Shown one piece after another: positions 18,547 through 28,883 of a DNA stretch of 47,302 bases. The translations under genes and the position numbers were made by a program. Source of the stretch: Phycisphaerales bacterium (lineage in GTDB: Bacteria > Planctomycetota > Phycisphaerae > WQYP01); contig JABEVB010000189.1 in assembly GCA_013044165.1 (NCBI GenBank), forward strand, positions 1 through 47,302. Reading direction: 5' to 3'. Below the pieces are notes generated by a model that worked only from the letters and a program-made list of their open reading frames with translations, made no database searches and was not told where the DNA came from. Numbering within the stretch: position 1 is the stretch's first letter; every line of letters begins with the position of its first letter.

Positions 18547-19395
18547 CTACGTGGCACTTTCCAAAAGCTCGGGGGCGACCCACACGGGTTGCCTGATGGG
18601 CCGACCCAAAAAGTGGGCCGCCAGGTTTTCGAATCGCTGGCCTTGGTCGGTGACATAGCACGTCAGCGGTTCTTCAGACGGCACCGGGCCAAACGCGTGC
18701 ATTGTAGCGAGCCTTTGCTTTACCACCAAGGCGGTTTCATCGGCGGAGTCCACCAGGTGGGTCTGCGGGCCAAGCACGCGGGCAATTGCCTCACTAAAAA
18801 TTGGGTAATGCGTACAACCCAAAATAAGCGAAGGTGCCCGAAGTTTTATAAATGGCTCCAGGTACTCTTGCAGCACCGCCTGTACCACTGCGTTGGTCGG
18901 GAGGCGGCCTTCCTCAATCATGGGAACCAGCAGGGGGCATGCCCGGCCCAGCACGTGAATTGCGGGGTCCAATCGGCTGATGGCCTGCGGATACGCCTGG
19001 CTGGTGATGGTGGCTTCGGTGGCAATCAAACCCACTGTGCACGGGCCGGCGGCATGTTGTTGCCGCGCGGCGGCCACCGCGGCGGCTGCACCAGGTTCCA
19101 ATACGCCAATGACCGGAACGGTAAACTCCCCAGCGAGGTCTCCTAAGGCCGTGGCGCTTACCGTGTTACAGGCCACCACCAGAAGCTTGGGGTCAAACCT
19201 CATTAAAAACCGAAGACATTGCCGGGCGAATTGCAGCACCGTGCGCGGCGATTTTGTGCCGTAGGGAAGGCGGGCTGTATCCCCAAAATAAACGATAGAT
19301 TCGCCCGCAAGCCGGCGCATCAGAGCGCGTACGACGGTTAGCCCGCCGAGGCCTGAATCAAAAACCGCAATAGGGCGCGAATCACTGTTGCTCAT
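18547..19395 (-). CDS. murI: glutamate racemase
   Basis: IAVFDSGLGGLTVVRAL, ESIVYFGDTARLPYGTKS, LVVACNTVSA, LILGCTHYPIF. Confidence 0.95.
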   Translation of the reverse strand: MSNSDSRPIAVFDSGLGGLTVVRALMRRLAGESIVYFGDTARLPYGTKSPRTVLQFARQCLRFLMRFDPKLLVVACNTVSATALGDLAGEFTVPVIGVLEPGAAAAVAAARQQHAAGPCTVGLIATEATITSQAYPQAISRLDPAIHVLGRACPLLVPMIEEGRLPTNAVVQAVLQEYLEPFIKLRAPSLILGCTHYPIFSEAIARVLGPQTHLVDSADETALVVKQRLATMHAFGPVPSEEPLTCYVTDQGQRFENLAAHFLGRPIRQPVWVAPELLESAT

Positions 19396-19593
19396 GCAGG
19401 CATATTACCCGGCAAACAATTACAGCGAAACGCCCAGATGCGCAAAGCACTTAGTGCGTATTGACAAAAAGTAAATCAAAGGCAGCTCGCTCCAAGACCT
19501 ATCGCGGCGCTCGACCTGTTTGCATCAGGGCTTGGCTTTGCCGCACCAGGGGCTACATTTCTATTGCGGCACAACCGCAAAGTCCTCTGTCCT

Positions 19594-19621
19594 TTGCCTT
19601 GGCGGCAGGGTTTGCTATACT
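19594..19621 (+). promoter_or_regulatory. candidate promoter of GDPD gene
   Basis: TTGCCT - 16 nt - TATACT, with -10 end only 7 nt from ATG 19629 (would give a leaderless transcript). Confidence 0.4.
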
Positions 19622-19628
19622 AAAGCAC

Positions 19629-20357
19629 ATGTCGAATGCCTCGATTATGGCAATTGCCCATCGAGGAGCATCGGCGTACGCTCCAGAGAACACCGTAGCC
19701 GCTTTTGATGAAGCGATCCGCTTGGGTTGTCCGGCGGTCGAACTGGATGTTCGGCTGACCTCGGATGGCATCCCGGTGGTGCTGCATGACGAAACGGTTA
19801 ATCGGACTACCAATGGTTCGGGTCGCGTGAGCGAGTTGTCGCGGCTAGACCTGCTGCGGTTGGATGCCGGGTCATGGAAGCATCCGCGTTTCGCGGGCAC
19901 CCGAATTCCAACATTGGATGAATCGCTGCACGCTATAGCGGGCTTGGCGTTACCGGTGTTGGAACTTAAGGTGCCGCTTGAGTCCTCGGTGCTTCGCGAC
20001 ATTTTGGAGCCGCACGATGCCCTTGCCGATGCGGTGGTTTTGAGTTTTGAGCCTGCGATTGTCGCAGCGGTGCGTCGTGATTTGCCATCACTGCGAGTTG
20101 GGTTGTTGGCTGAAAAATGGCATACCTCCCTGTCGCGGCATGCCTTGGATTTGGGTGCTTCGCTTGTGGTGCTGGATGTTGGGGTTGTTGCCCAACCTGT
20201 TGCCGATGCGGTGCTTCAGGCCGGCCTTCGGTTGTGGTGCTATACGGTCAATGACGTGGGTACGGCCGCCGCATGCGGCGCGATGGGCGTATCGGGCATT
20301 ATTACCGACAAGCCCGATTTGATTCGCTCGCGTAAGCGGCATGCCCGCAGCATGTAG
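19629..20357 (+). CDS. glycerophosphodiester phosphodiesterase family protein
   Basis: IAHRGASAYAPENTVAAFDEAIRLGCPAVELDVRLTSDGIPVVLHDETVNRTTNGSG; WCYTVNDVGTAAACGAMGVSGIITDKPD. Confidence 0.92.
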   Translation: MSNASIMAIAHRGASAYAPENTVAAFDEAIRLGCPAVELDVRLTSDGIPVVLHDETVNRTTNGSGRVSELSRLDLLRLDAGSWKHPRFAGTRIPTLDESLHAIAGLALPVLELKVPLESSVLRDILEPHDALADAVVLSFEPAIVAAVRRDLPSLRVGLLAEKWHTSLSRHALDLGASLVVLDVGVVAQPVADAVLQAGLRLWCYTVNDVGTAAACGAMGVSGIITDKPDLIRSRKRHARSM

Positions 20358-20476
20358 GCTTGTCGGCGCGGGGGCCATGCGGCAGACAGCCGATGACGAT
20401 CCGGCTGGCGGTGTCGTGCCGCAGGTGATTCGTGGTTTTTATCTGTTAAATAGTTTTTACTGGTGGAAGGTTTTTT

Positions 20477-21595
20477 ATGCCGGATCAGGTTACAGGCCTG
20501 CTGGAAATAGTTGACAAAGGCCACGGATTTTTGCGATCCGAGGCGCGTAAGTACAAGCCGGTGCCGGCCGATCCAATGGTTCCGGTGGAGCTGATACAGA
20601 AAGCTTTTTTGCGTCCGGGGTTGATTGTAACTGCGGAAGTGCAGGCCAACGGCAAAGGGCCGGCGCCGCAGGTTACCGGTGTTACATCGGTAAATGGCCG
20701 CACGCTGGAAGAATATTATCAGATGCCGAGCTTTGGCGATTTAACGGTCATAGATCCGCGCGATCGCATTCAACTGGAAACACCCGGCGGGCCGGAATCT
20801 ATGCGGATTATGGACCTGCTGACGCCCATCGGCCGCGGCCAGCGTGGGCTGATTGTGGCGCCGCCCAAAACGGGCAAGACGACGTTGCTTAAGCAAATTG
20901 CCGAGGCCGTGCTGGCCAATCATCCGGACATGAAACTTTTCATTTTGCTCATTGACGAGCGCCCGGAGGAAGTTACCGATTTTCGCCGCTCGCTTAAGGC
21001 CGAGGTATGGGCGAGCAACAATGACGAAGACGTGCTGTCGCATGTTCGCACCGCACGTACGGTTATTGAGCGTGCCAAGCGCATGGTTGAGTTTGGCCAT
21101 CATGTGATGGTGCTGCTGGATTCGATTACGCGACTGGGCCGTGCGTTTAATCATTTTGTGGGTAGTTCGGGTCGCACCATGTCGGGTGGTGTTGACTCTG
21201 GCGCGCTGCTGGAGCCGCGGTCTATTTTCGGCGCGGCGCGCAATATTGAGCACGGCGGATCGCTGACGATTATCGCCTCGGCCCTGATTGAAACGGGCAG
21301 CCGCATGGACGATTTGATTTTTCAGGAGTTTAAAGGCACCGGCAATATGGAACTGGTGCTTTCGCGCAAGTTGTCAGACCGGCGTGTTTGGCCGGCGATA
21401 GATCTGCCGGCATCGGGCACGCGTAAAGAAGAGTTGCTGCTGGGTGTGGAAATGGCCCGCAAGTCCGGCCTTTTGCGTCGGCAGATGATTCAGCGCGATC
21501 CTGTGCAGGCGATGGACGCGCTGCTTAGGGCACTGAAGAAATATCCGAACAATAAAGACTTTCTGAACAGTTTTGCTGACGGCGGCCGGCGATAG
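20477..21595 (+). CDS. rho: transcription termination factor Rho
   Basis: [21 protein letters not shown]-loop [72 protein letters not shown] upstream. Confidence 0.96.
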   Translation: MPDQVTGLLEIVDKGHGFLRSEARKYKPVPADPMVPVELIQKAFLRPGLIVTAEVQANGKGPAPQVTGVTSVNGRTLEEYYQMPSFGDLTVIDPRDRIQLETPGGPESMRIMDLLTPIGRGQRGLIVAPPKTGKTTLLKQIAEAVLANHPDMKLFILLIDERPEEVTDFRRSLKAEVWASNNDEDVLSHVRTARTVIERAKRMVEFGHHVMVLLDSITRLGRAFNHFVGSSGRTMSGGVDSGALLEPRSIFGAARNIEHGGSLTIIASALIETGSRMDDLIFQEFKGTGNMELVLSRKLSDRRVWPAIDLPASGTRKEELLLGVEMARKSGLLRRQMIQRDPVQAMDALLRALKKYPNNKDFLNSFADGGRR

Positions 21596-21735
21596 CCCTG
21601 CTTTCGCATTTCGTCTGTTAAAACCGCATTATTTTTTTAGATAAGGCGGAAGGTCTCCACTTGGGCCTCTAGCAGAGCGAAACCCTCGCCCCTTTGAGCC
21701 GAGAGCGACGCCAACGCAGTGCCGGTGGTCAAGCC

Positions 21736-23799
21736 TTATGCTTCCGGCTCGTCGGCGGGCTTGTACTGACTGGCGATACGGGCTTGCAGGCCTGCGGGCA
21801 CTGGGTCGTAGTGCGAAAGCTCCATGACAAAGCTACCCTGGCCGCTGGTGACGCTGCGAAGTTGGCTGTCGTATTGCGATAGTTCCGCCAGCGGCACGGT
21901 TCCGCGGATGGTGGCAAAATCGCCCGAGGCATTGAGCAGCGTCTCGGTTACGCGGCCGCGGCGGCCGCTCAGGTCGCTGGTGATGGTTCCAAGATGTTCC
22001 GCCGGCACGGCAATTTCAATATTAACCACCGGCTCAAGCAGCGCCGGGCGTGCTTTGAGCATGGCGTCGCGAAAGGCAAATTTGGCCGCGATGCGAAAGG
22101 CAATGTCCTTTGAATCTACCGGGTGGCTTTTGCCATCATGCACAATCACTCGCAGGTCCTGCACCGGATAGCCAGCGAGTGGGCCGCGATCCAGGCCGTC
22201 GCGTACGCCCTTTTCCACCGAGCCGATGAATTGCGTTGGAATCGCACCGCCAAAAACATCGTTGACGAATTCAAACCCCTGGCCGCGGTCCATCGGTTCA
22301 ATACGTAAAAAGACCTCGCCAAACTGGCCGGCGCCGCCGGACTGCTTTTTGTGGCGGTAATGCCCTTCGGCCCGGCTGTTAATTGTTTCGCGATAGGCAA
22401 TGCGTGGTGGCTTGGATGAAACATCGAGGTTAAAGCGATTTTTCATTTTTTCGAGCATGACGCGCAGGTGTAAGTCGCCCAAGCCATGCACCACCAGTTC
22501 ATGGGTTTGCGCATCGTGTGTGGTTTTGAAGGTTGGGTCTTCCTCGCACAGTTTGGCGAGTGCTGCGGAGAGTTTTGCTTCATCGCCGCGTGATTTTGGC
22601 TCGATGGCAATGGAGTACATGGGGGTTGGATAGCGCGGAATATTCGGTGATAAGTCCTGCCTCGCGGCAGGGGCATGAATAATTTGATCCACATGAATAT
22701 CGTCGAGTTTTGAAACCGCGACGATGTCGCCGGCCCAGGCCACCAGCGATTCAGGATGCTCGCGGCCCTCCACCTTGAGCACATGGCCGGCGCGGCGGCT
22801 CTTTTTGTCGTGGCCGGCGACAAATGCGGTATTCGCATCCAACTTGCCCTGCAAAATGCGCAGCATGCAGAGCTTGCCGACATAAGGATCGGTCGTGACT
22901 TTGAACACATGTGCCAAAAGCGGGGCAGTAACATCAGGTGGACACTCGAACCATTGGCTTTCGCTTTCAGCAACCGGAGCAGGCTTCAGCCGTTTGGGCC
23001 GGGCTGTTGCGGGCGATGGCACATCGTTGGCGAGAATATGCAGCAGGTCGTCTACGCCGACTTCGCGCTTGGCCGAGGCAAACAGTATCGGCACCACGTG
23101 GCCTACGTTCATGGATTTGATGAACAGAGCTCGGAGTTTGTCCAGATTGATGTCTTCTCCGGAGAGATATTTTTCCATCTCGGAATCGTCAATTTCAACC
23201 ACCGATTCAACCATCTCGCGATGAATGTCGGGCACCGAACCAAAATCAGACGTTCCGGCATCATGGTCGAAGCAGTCAACGACATCGCTGCCGCTGCCCG
23301 CGGGCAGGTTTATGCAATGTGCCGAAGCGCCAAGCGTCTGCCTGATTTGCTCCACCAGCGCGGGCGGGTTGGGGCACAAGTCTATCTTGTTGATGACGAT
23401 CATGCGGGCGAGGCCCATTTCGCCGGCGGCGTGGTACAGCCGCTGGGTGTTATATTCAATACCGCGCTGTGCGTTAACCACAATGACAGCAGTTTCCACG
23501 GCGGGCAGGGCGGCGAGGGCCTGTCCGACAAACTCCGGATAGCCCGGCGTGTCAATGAGGTTAATCTGCTTGCCCTCGTAATTGGCAAACATGAGCACGG
23601 AGGCCGTGGAATGTTTGTGGTGGCGGGCTTCAGGCTCAAAATCAGAAATGGTGTTGGCATCTTCAATGCTGCCCATGCGCGTGGTGATACCGCAGCGATG
23701 GGCAATGGCCTCAGCCAGCGTGGTTTTGCCACTGCCAGAGTGGCCGAGCAGCACAATATTTCTTATGTTTTCGGGTAGAAATGCGTCAACGTTAGCCAT
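21736..23799 (-). CDS. elongation factor G-like GTPase (EF-G-2 family)
   Basis: G1 GHSGSGKTTL, G3 DTPGY, G4 NKID, EF-G domain IV-like region (INSRAEGHYRHKKQSGGAGQFGEVFLRIEP). Confidence 0.9.
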   Translation of the reverse strand: MANVDAFLPENIRNIVLLGHSGSGKTTLAEAIAHRCGITTRMGSIEDANTISDFEPEARHHKHSTASVLMFANYEGKQINLIDTPGYPEFVGQALAALPAVETAVIVVNAQRGIEYNTQRLYHAAGEMGLARMIVINKIDLCPNPPALVEQIRQTLGASAHCINLPAGSGSDVVDCFDHDAGTSDFGSVPDIHREMVESVVEIDDSEMEKYLSGEDINLDKLRALFIKSMNVGHVVPILFASAKREVGVDDLLHILANDVPSPATARPKRLKPAPVAESESQWFECPPDVTAPLLAHVFKVTTDPYVGKLCMLRILQGKLDANTAFVAGHDKKSRRAGHVLKVEGREHPESLVAWAGDIVAVSKLDDIHVDQIIHAPAARQDLSPNIPRYPTPMYSIAIEPKSRGDEAKLSAALAKLCEEDPTFKTTHDAQTHELVVHGLGDLHLRVMLEKMKNRFNLDVSSKPPRIAYRETINSRAEGHYRHKKQSGGAGQFGEVFLRIEPMDRGQGFEFVNDVFGGAIPTQFIGSVEKGVRDGLDRGPLAGYPVQDLRVIVHDGKSHPVDSKDIAFRIAAKFAFRDAMLKARPALLEPVVNIEIAVPAEHLGTITSDLSGRRGRVTETLLNASGDFATIRGTVPLAELSQYDSQLRSVTSGQGSFVMELSHYDPVPAGLQARIASQYKPADEPEA

Positions 23800-24067
23800 C
23801 GTAAAACCTCCAGGCCGTTGGTGCTCGCCGCAACTTTATTCCCGTAGAATAGTGTACCGCAGCGGCGAAATTTCGGCGAGCTTAGGCAAAGCCAAAGAAT
23901 CTTCGTGGCACCCTGCAATATGGCGGCGATACCACCGTTTTGGTTATGCTAAGTAAAATACTGCAGAAAGTTGGCCCCATAACGGGGATACGCGGCGAGA
24001 AGACGGCAGAGTTTGGCGTTACGTTCGAGTAAGATAATGACCTGCGGATCATACCGTGCTTGGAGCG

Positions 24068-27000
24068 ATGCTGATGCGGCGGTGCAACATTTGGTATGCC
24101 ATGCCTTGGCTGATTGTGTTTGTAGCGGTGGGTTGTTTTCTTTGGCGCTACAGTGGATCGCCGTGGCTTATTCGTAGTCTGCGGGTGGCTCCGGGGCAGC
24201 GGCTTCATGCCGCGGACATGTCGTCAACGCAGATATCGAGCCTGCTGCCGGCCCGGGTAACTTTTGACCGGTACATTCGGCCCATTCTGGCGGAAAATTG
24301 TTATACATGCCATGGGCCTGATGAGCATTATCGCAAGTCCGGCTTTCGACTGGATACTGAGGCATCGCTGTACGCGCAACTGCCGGGAAAACTGCACAAG
24401 GGTTGGTGTGCATTCGTGCCTGGGCATCCGGAAAAGAGCTTGGCCTATTTGCGTATGACCAGCAAGGACCCCTCACTGAAAATGCCGCCACCCGGCTCGC
24501 ATCTTACTGTAGACCCGGTTGACGCCGCCCTGGTAAAAAGATGGATTCAACAGGGGGCCGTCTGGCAACCGCATTGGTCGTATGTGCCTCTGGTGGTGCC
24601 CAAGGTTCCAGATGTCGGCACATCAAAATGGGTACGAAACGATATAGACCACTTTGTGCTCGCCAAACTGCGTCCTCATGGGCTTAAGCCATCGCGTCAG
24701 GCAAGTCGCGGCACGCTCATCAGGCGCGTCACGATGGACCTTACCGGCCTGCCACCAACGCTCCAGCAGGTTAAGAACTTTGAGAACGACCACAAGCCAG
24801 GTGCCTATGAGCGCGTGGTGGATCGGCTTCTGGCGTCGCCGGCCTATGGTGAACAGATGGCTGTCTCGTGGCTGGACGACGCCCGGTACGCAGATTCCTA
24901 CGGTTTTTTGAATGATCCGTCGCACACAATGTGGTTGTGGCGCAACTGGGTTATCAACGCATTTAATAAAAACATGCCGTTCGATCAGTTTACGATCAAG
25001 CAATTGGCCGGGGACTTGCTGCCGCACCCAACCATCAACGATTTAATCGCCACTGGTTTTAACCGCAACAACATGATCAATACCGAAGGCGGCATCATTC
25101 ACGAAGAGTTCAGGGTGCAGGGCGCGATAGACCGCGTGGACACCACCGGCGAAACATGGCTGGGGCTTACCATTGCCTGCGGCCAGTGTCACCATCATAA
25201 ATACGAAAACATTTCGCACCGGGACTTCTACAGCTTTTATGCGTTTTTTAACAGTGTTGCTGAAAAAGGCGTAATGGCCGACATGCCCGGCGCCGACTCC
25301 GGCATAGATTGCCCGCCGATTTTGCGCGTTCCTGATGCCAGGCAAAAACAGCAGCTCGACGCCATGAAAGCCAAGATTGTCGGTCTGCAGAAGAACGTGG
25401 CGGAAATACGCAAGCAGTCGTCGGCATTTTACGATGGGTGGCGCAAAGCCGGGGCGAAACTGTTTACTCCGGTGGGGTTGGTTGCAAACCTGCCCTTAGA
25501 TGGAACAATCCCTGGTGCGAGTGCTAAGGGGAGTGTGATTAGTGGTAAGTATATTGGCGGGGGCAAGCTGGTGTTTGAACCCGCCCCCTTCGGCAAGGCC
25601 TTCGTAGCCAATGGCAAGGGAGCCGGTTTGGCCTATTCGGGTGACCTGGGCAAATTCGGCCTGCATTCCAAGTTCAGCGTCAGCTTCTGGGTAAAGCGTC
25701 AGGGCAATGGGGCAATTTTGGGGCGTATGCAAGCTGCTCCAATCCTCCGCGGATGGGATTGCTATTTTGCCCAGGGCCGGTTGATGTTTCATCTCATACA
25801 TGTGTGGCCATCAAATGCCATAAGCGTTCGAACCAAGGCGAGGCTTGTTAAAAATAAATGGACGCACGTGAGCATTACATACAATGGATCAGGCAAGGCC
25901 CGCGGGGTAAGAATCTTCTTTAATCAACGGCGTCAACCGCTGGATGTGCTGAACAATAATCTCACAAAATCCACCGTCGGTGAGGCGAAGTTTTTCATCG
26001 GTCGGCGGGTTGATGAGGCCTTTTTTTCTGGTTCGGTGGCACATGTAGAACTGTTTGATCGGGCATTATCGCTGACGGATGTGAGACTTGCTTTACAAAC
26101 GTCTGGTGTAAAACGCATTCTGGAAATTCCCGCTGCCAGGCGCACTCTGCCCCAGCAGGAGCAGTTGGCTCGCTATGCGCTAGAGCTTAGCCCGCAATTT
26201 CAAAAAGAGCGAGGCGATTTAACCAGGGCTAATACGGCGCTTGTCGCATTGCGTAACAGTCTGCCCGTGACCCAAATCATGCAGGAATTACCAACGCCTC
26301 GGCCAACCTATACACTTCAGCGCGGCCAGTACAATATGCCGGGTCGTCGCGTTTACCCGGCAACGCCGCACGCGTTTCCACCCATGCAGCTCGGCGAGCC
26401 GCCCAATCGCCTAGGCTTGGCCCAGTGGATTATGCAGTCCAACAATCCGCTTACGTCGCGGGTGTTGGTCAATCGGCTCTGGGCGAAGTTTTTCGGCCGT
26501 GGTCTATGTTCAACAACCGACAATGTCGGCGTTCTTGGGTCGTATCCGAGCCATGTAAAGCTTCTTGACTGGCTGGCGGCAAAGATGCTGGCCATGCACT
26601 GGAATCTCAAAGCATTTCAAAAAATGATTGTGATGAGCGCTACGTATAGGCAGTGCTCGGCGGCGACGCCATCCCTGATGGCCGCCGACCCCAAGGACCG
26701 CTGGTTGGAGCGTGGTCCGCGATTCCGCCTTACTGCGGAAGAAATTCGTGATCAGGCGTTGGCGGCTTCAGGCTTGCTGAATCGCGCGATTGGCGGACCC
26801 AGCGTAAAGCCTTACGAGCCGTTGGACCTTTGGGCCGGCAACGTCTATGGCAATCTGGCTCAGTACAAAATAGATTATGGTCCGGGTCTGTACCGGCGCA
26901 GCTTGTACACATTTATAAAGCGCTCGGCGCCTCCTCCGGATATGACCGCTTTCGATATGCCCGATCGGCAGACCTGCACCATTCAGCGCTCCGTTACTGA

Positions 27001-27349
27001 TACGCCGCTGCAGGCTCTTGTCACGCTTAATGATGTGCAATATGTGGAAGCGGCTCGTATGTTGGCGCAAAAAATGGTACTGGATGGCGGTAAAACGCCC
27101 AGTGATCGAATTGTATATGGTTTCCGACGGTTGCTGTCCCATGCGCCGCGGGCGAGCCAGGCAGGCATCTTGCTCCAAGGTTTTTCTCAGGCTCTGGCGC
27201 ATTATAAAAAGCATCCGCACGCGGCCGAAAGACTGATTCATATGGGATACAGCAAACCCGATGCAGCGATCAATCCGGTTGAGCTTGCGGCATATACGGT
27301 AACGGCGAGCGTGATGCTCAATATGGATGAAACACTTAATTTGCAATGA
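24068..27349 (+). CDS. PSD1 and planctomycete cytochrome c domain protein (DUF1549/DUF1553) with LamG-like insert
   Basis: CxxCH in PILAENCYTCHGPDEHYRKSGFRLD; DUF1549-like SWLDDARYADSYGF; CGQCHHHKYENISHRDFYSFYAFFN; DUF1553-like SRVLVNRLWAKFFGRGL. ORF track begins at GTG 24056. Confidence 0.92.
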   Translation: MLMRRCNIWYAMPWLIVFVAVGCFLWRYSGSPWLIRSLRVAPGQRLHAADMSSTQISSLLPARVTFDRYIRPILAENCYTCHGPDEHYRKSGFRLDTEASLYAQLPGKLHKGWCAFVPGHPEKSLAYLRMTSKDPSLKMPPPGSHLTVDPVDAALVKRWIQQGAVWQPHWSYVPLVVPKVPDVGTSKWVRNDIDHFVLAKLRPHGLKPSRQASRGTLIRRVTMDLTGLPPTLQQVKNFENDHKPGAYERVVDRLLASPAYGEQMAVSWLDDARYADSYGFLNDPSHTMWLWRNWVINAFNKNMPFDQFTIKQLAGDLLPHPTINDLIATGFNRNNMINTEGGIIHEEFRVQGAIDRVDTTGETWLGLTIACGQCHHHKYENISHRDFYSFYAFFNSVAEKGVMADMPGADSGIDCPPILRVPDARQKQQLDAMKAKIVGLQKNVAEIRKQSSAFYDGWRKAGAKLFTPVGLVANLPLDGTIPGASAKGSVISGKYIGGGKLVFEPAPFGKAFVANGKGAGLAYSGDLGKFGLHSKFSVSFWVKRQGNGAILGRMQAAPILRGWDCYFAQGRLMFHLIHVWPSNAISVRTKARLVKNKWTHVSITYNGSGKARGVRIFFNQRRQPLDVLNNNLTKSTVGEAKFFIGRRVDEAFFSGSVAHVELFDRALSLTDVRLALQTSGVKRILEIPAARRTLPQQEQLARYALELSPQFQKERGDLTRANTALVALRNSLPVTQIMQELPTPRPTYTLQRGQYNMPGRRVYPATPHAFPPMQLGEPPNRLGLAQWIMQSNNPLTSRVLVNRLWAKFFGRGLCSTTDNVGVLGSYPSHVKLLDWLAAKMLAMHWNLKAFQKMIVMSATYRQCSAATPSLMAADPKDRWLERGPRFRLTAEEIRDQALAASGLLNRAIGGPSVKPYEPLDLWAGNVYGNLAQYKIDYGPGLYRRSLYTFIKRSAPPPDMTAFDMPDRQTCTIQRSVTDTPLQALVTLNDVQYVEAARMLAQKMVLDGGKTPSDRIVYGFRRLLSHAPRASQAGILLQGFSQALAHYKKHPHAAERLIHMGYSKPDAAINPVELAAYTVTASVMLNMDETLNLQ

Positions 27350-27386
27350 CGATTATCACTGGTCGAATTGTCATGGAGAACGCGTC

Positions 27387-28883
27387 ATGAACCGTGAACT
27401 TGAAGCCCTGCAATTTCAGGATGCCATCAATCGCCGCATGTTTTTGAAACGTACCGGGGCGGGCATGGGCCTTGCTGCACTCGGCAGCATTGTGGCCAAG
27501 GCGTCCCAGTCCTCGGCGGCACCCGATGCCGGGCCTCCCGCGGCGGCATCTTCAAAGCGTGATCCGTTGGCGGGGCTGCCGAATTTTCCACAGTTCGCGC
27601 CCAAAGCCAAGCGAGTCATTTACCTATTTATGGCCGGTGCTCCGTCACAGTTGGATTTGTTTGACTACAAACCGCAACTGCAGCAGCGCCGCGGGCAGAA
27701 CCTGCCCGCATCGGTGCGGATGGGCCAGCGCCTTACGGGTATGACGTCGCATCAGGCGTCATTTCCGGTGGCACCGTCCATCTTCAAATTTTCACGCCAT
27801 GGCAAGTGCGGGCTTTACGTGAGTGAACTGCTTAGCCATATTGGCTCGTTGGCTGACGATATCTGCGTGATCAAATCAACCTATACGCAGGAAATCAACC
27901 ACGATCCAGCGGTAACCATGGTGCAAACGGGCTTTCAGTTGGCGGGACGTCCCGCGATGGGATCGTGGGTAGCTTACGGCTTAGGCACTGAAAATGAAGA
28001 TTTGCCCGCATATGTGGTGTTGATGTCCAAGGGACGCGGTCAATTGCAGCCTATTGAGGTAAGTCAATGGGGCAGTGGATTTATGCCGACAGTCTATTCC
28101 GGCATTGAATTTGAAACAACCGGCGACCCGGTCCCGTTTTTAAAAAATCCGGCCGGCGTCAGCCGCTCGCTGCGTCAGTCCATGCTCAAAGAAATTGACC
28201 GACTGAATGTGGGCTTTCAGGCCAAGACGGACGATCCGGAAATCAGCACCCGCGTGACCCAGTACGAGTTGGCATTTCGAATGCAGGCATCCGTGCCTGA
28301 ACTGCTTGACATAGCCGGCGAATCGGCCGATACGCTTGCCATGTATGGCCCCAATGGCACCAAACCCGGAACGTATGCGCATAATTGCCTGCTGGCGCGG
28401 CGCCTTGCGGAGCGCGACGTTCGATTCATTCAGTTATTTCATGAAGGGTGGGACCAGCATTCCAATTTGCCCCAGCAGATTGGCTGGCAATGCGAAGATG
28501 TGGATCAGCCCACAGCGGCGCTGGTGCGCGATCTCAAGCAACGCGGGCTTCTCGACGATACGCTGGTCATCTGGGGCGGCGAATTCGGTCGTACGGTTTA
28601 CTCGCAGGGCGTGCTCACCGCCACCAATTATGGCCGCGACCATCACCCGCGATGTTTTACGACCTGGATGGCGGGCGGCGGTATACGCGGTGGAATCACC
28701 ATCGGCGAAACAGACGATTACTGCTACAACATCATGCGTGACCCGCATCATCTGCATGATATTCACGCAACCATGCTCTATCTCATGGGTATCAATCACA
28801 AAGACTTCACCTATAAGTACCAGGGACGATACTATCGGCTTACGGACGTCGGCGGCAATCTGATTGAAAAGGCTTTGATGTGA
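27387..28883 (+). CDS. DUF1501 domain-containing protein
   Basis: Tat-like NRRMFLKRTGAGMGLAALGS; VIYLFMAGAPSQLDLFDYKP; VIWGGEFGRTVYSQG...DHHPRCFTTWMAGGGIRGG. GGAGAA before ATG 27387. Confidence 0.92.
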   Translation: MNRELEALQFQDAINRRMFLKRTGAGMGLAALGSIVAKASQSSAAPDAGPPAAASSKRDPLAGLPNFPQFAPKAKRVIYLFMAGAPSQLDLFDYKPQLQQRRGQNLPASVRMGQRLTGMTSHQASFPVAPSIFKFSRHGKCGLYVSELLSHIGSLADDICVIKSTYTQEINHDPAVTMVQTGFQLAGRPAMGSWVAYGLGTENEDLPAYVVLMSKGRGQLQPIEVSQWGSGFMPTVYSGIEFETTGDPVPFLKNPAGVSRSLRQSMLKEIDRLNVGFQAKTDDPEISTRVTQYELAFRMQASVPELLDIAGESADTLAMYGPNGTKPGTYAHNCLLARRLAERDVRFIQLFHEGWDQHSNLPQQIGWQCEDVDQPTAALVRDLKQRGLLDDTLVIWGGEFGRTVYSQGVLTATNYGRDHHPRCFTTWMAGGGIRGGITIGETDDYCYNIMRDPHHLHDIHATMLYLMGINHKDFTYKYQGRYYRLTDVGGNLIEKALM

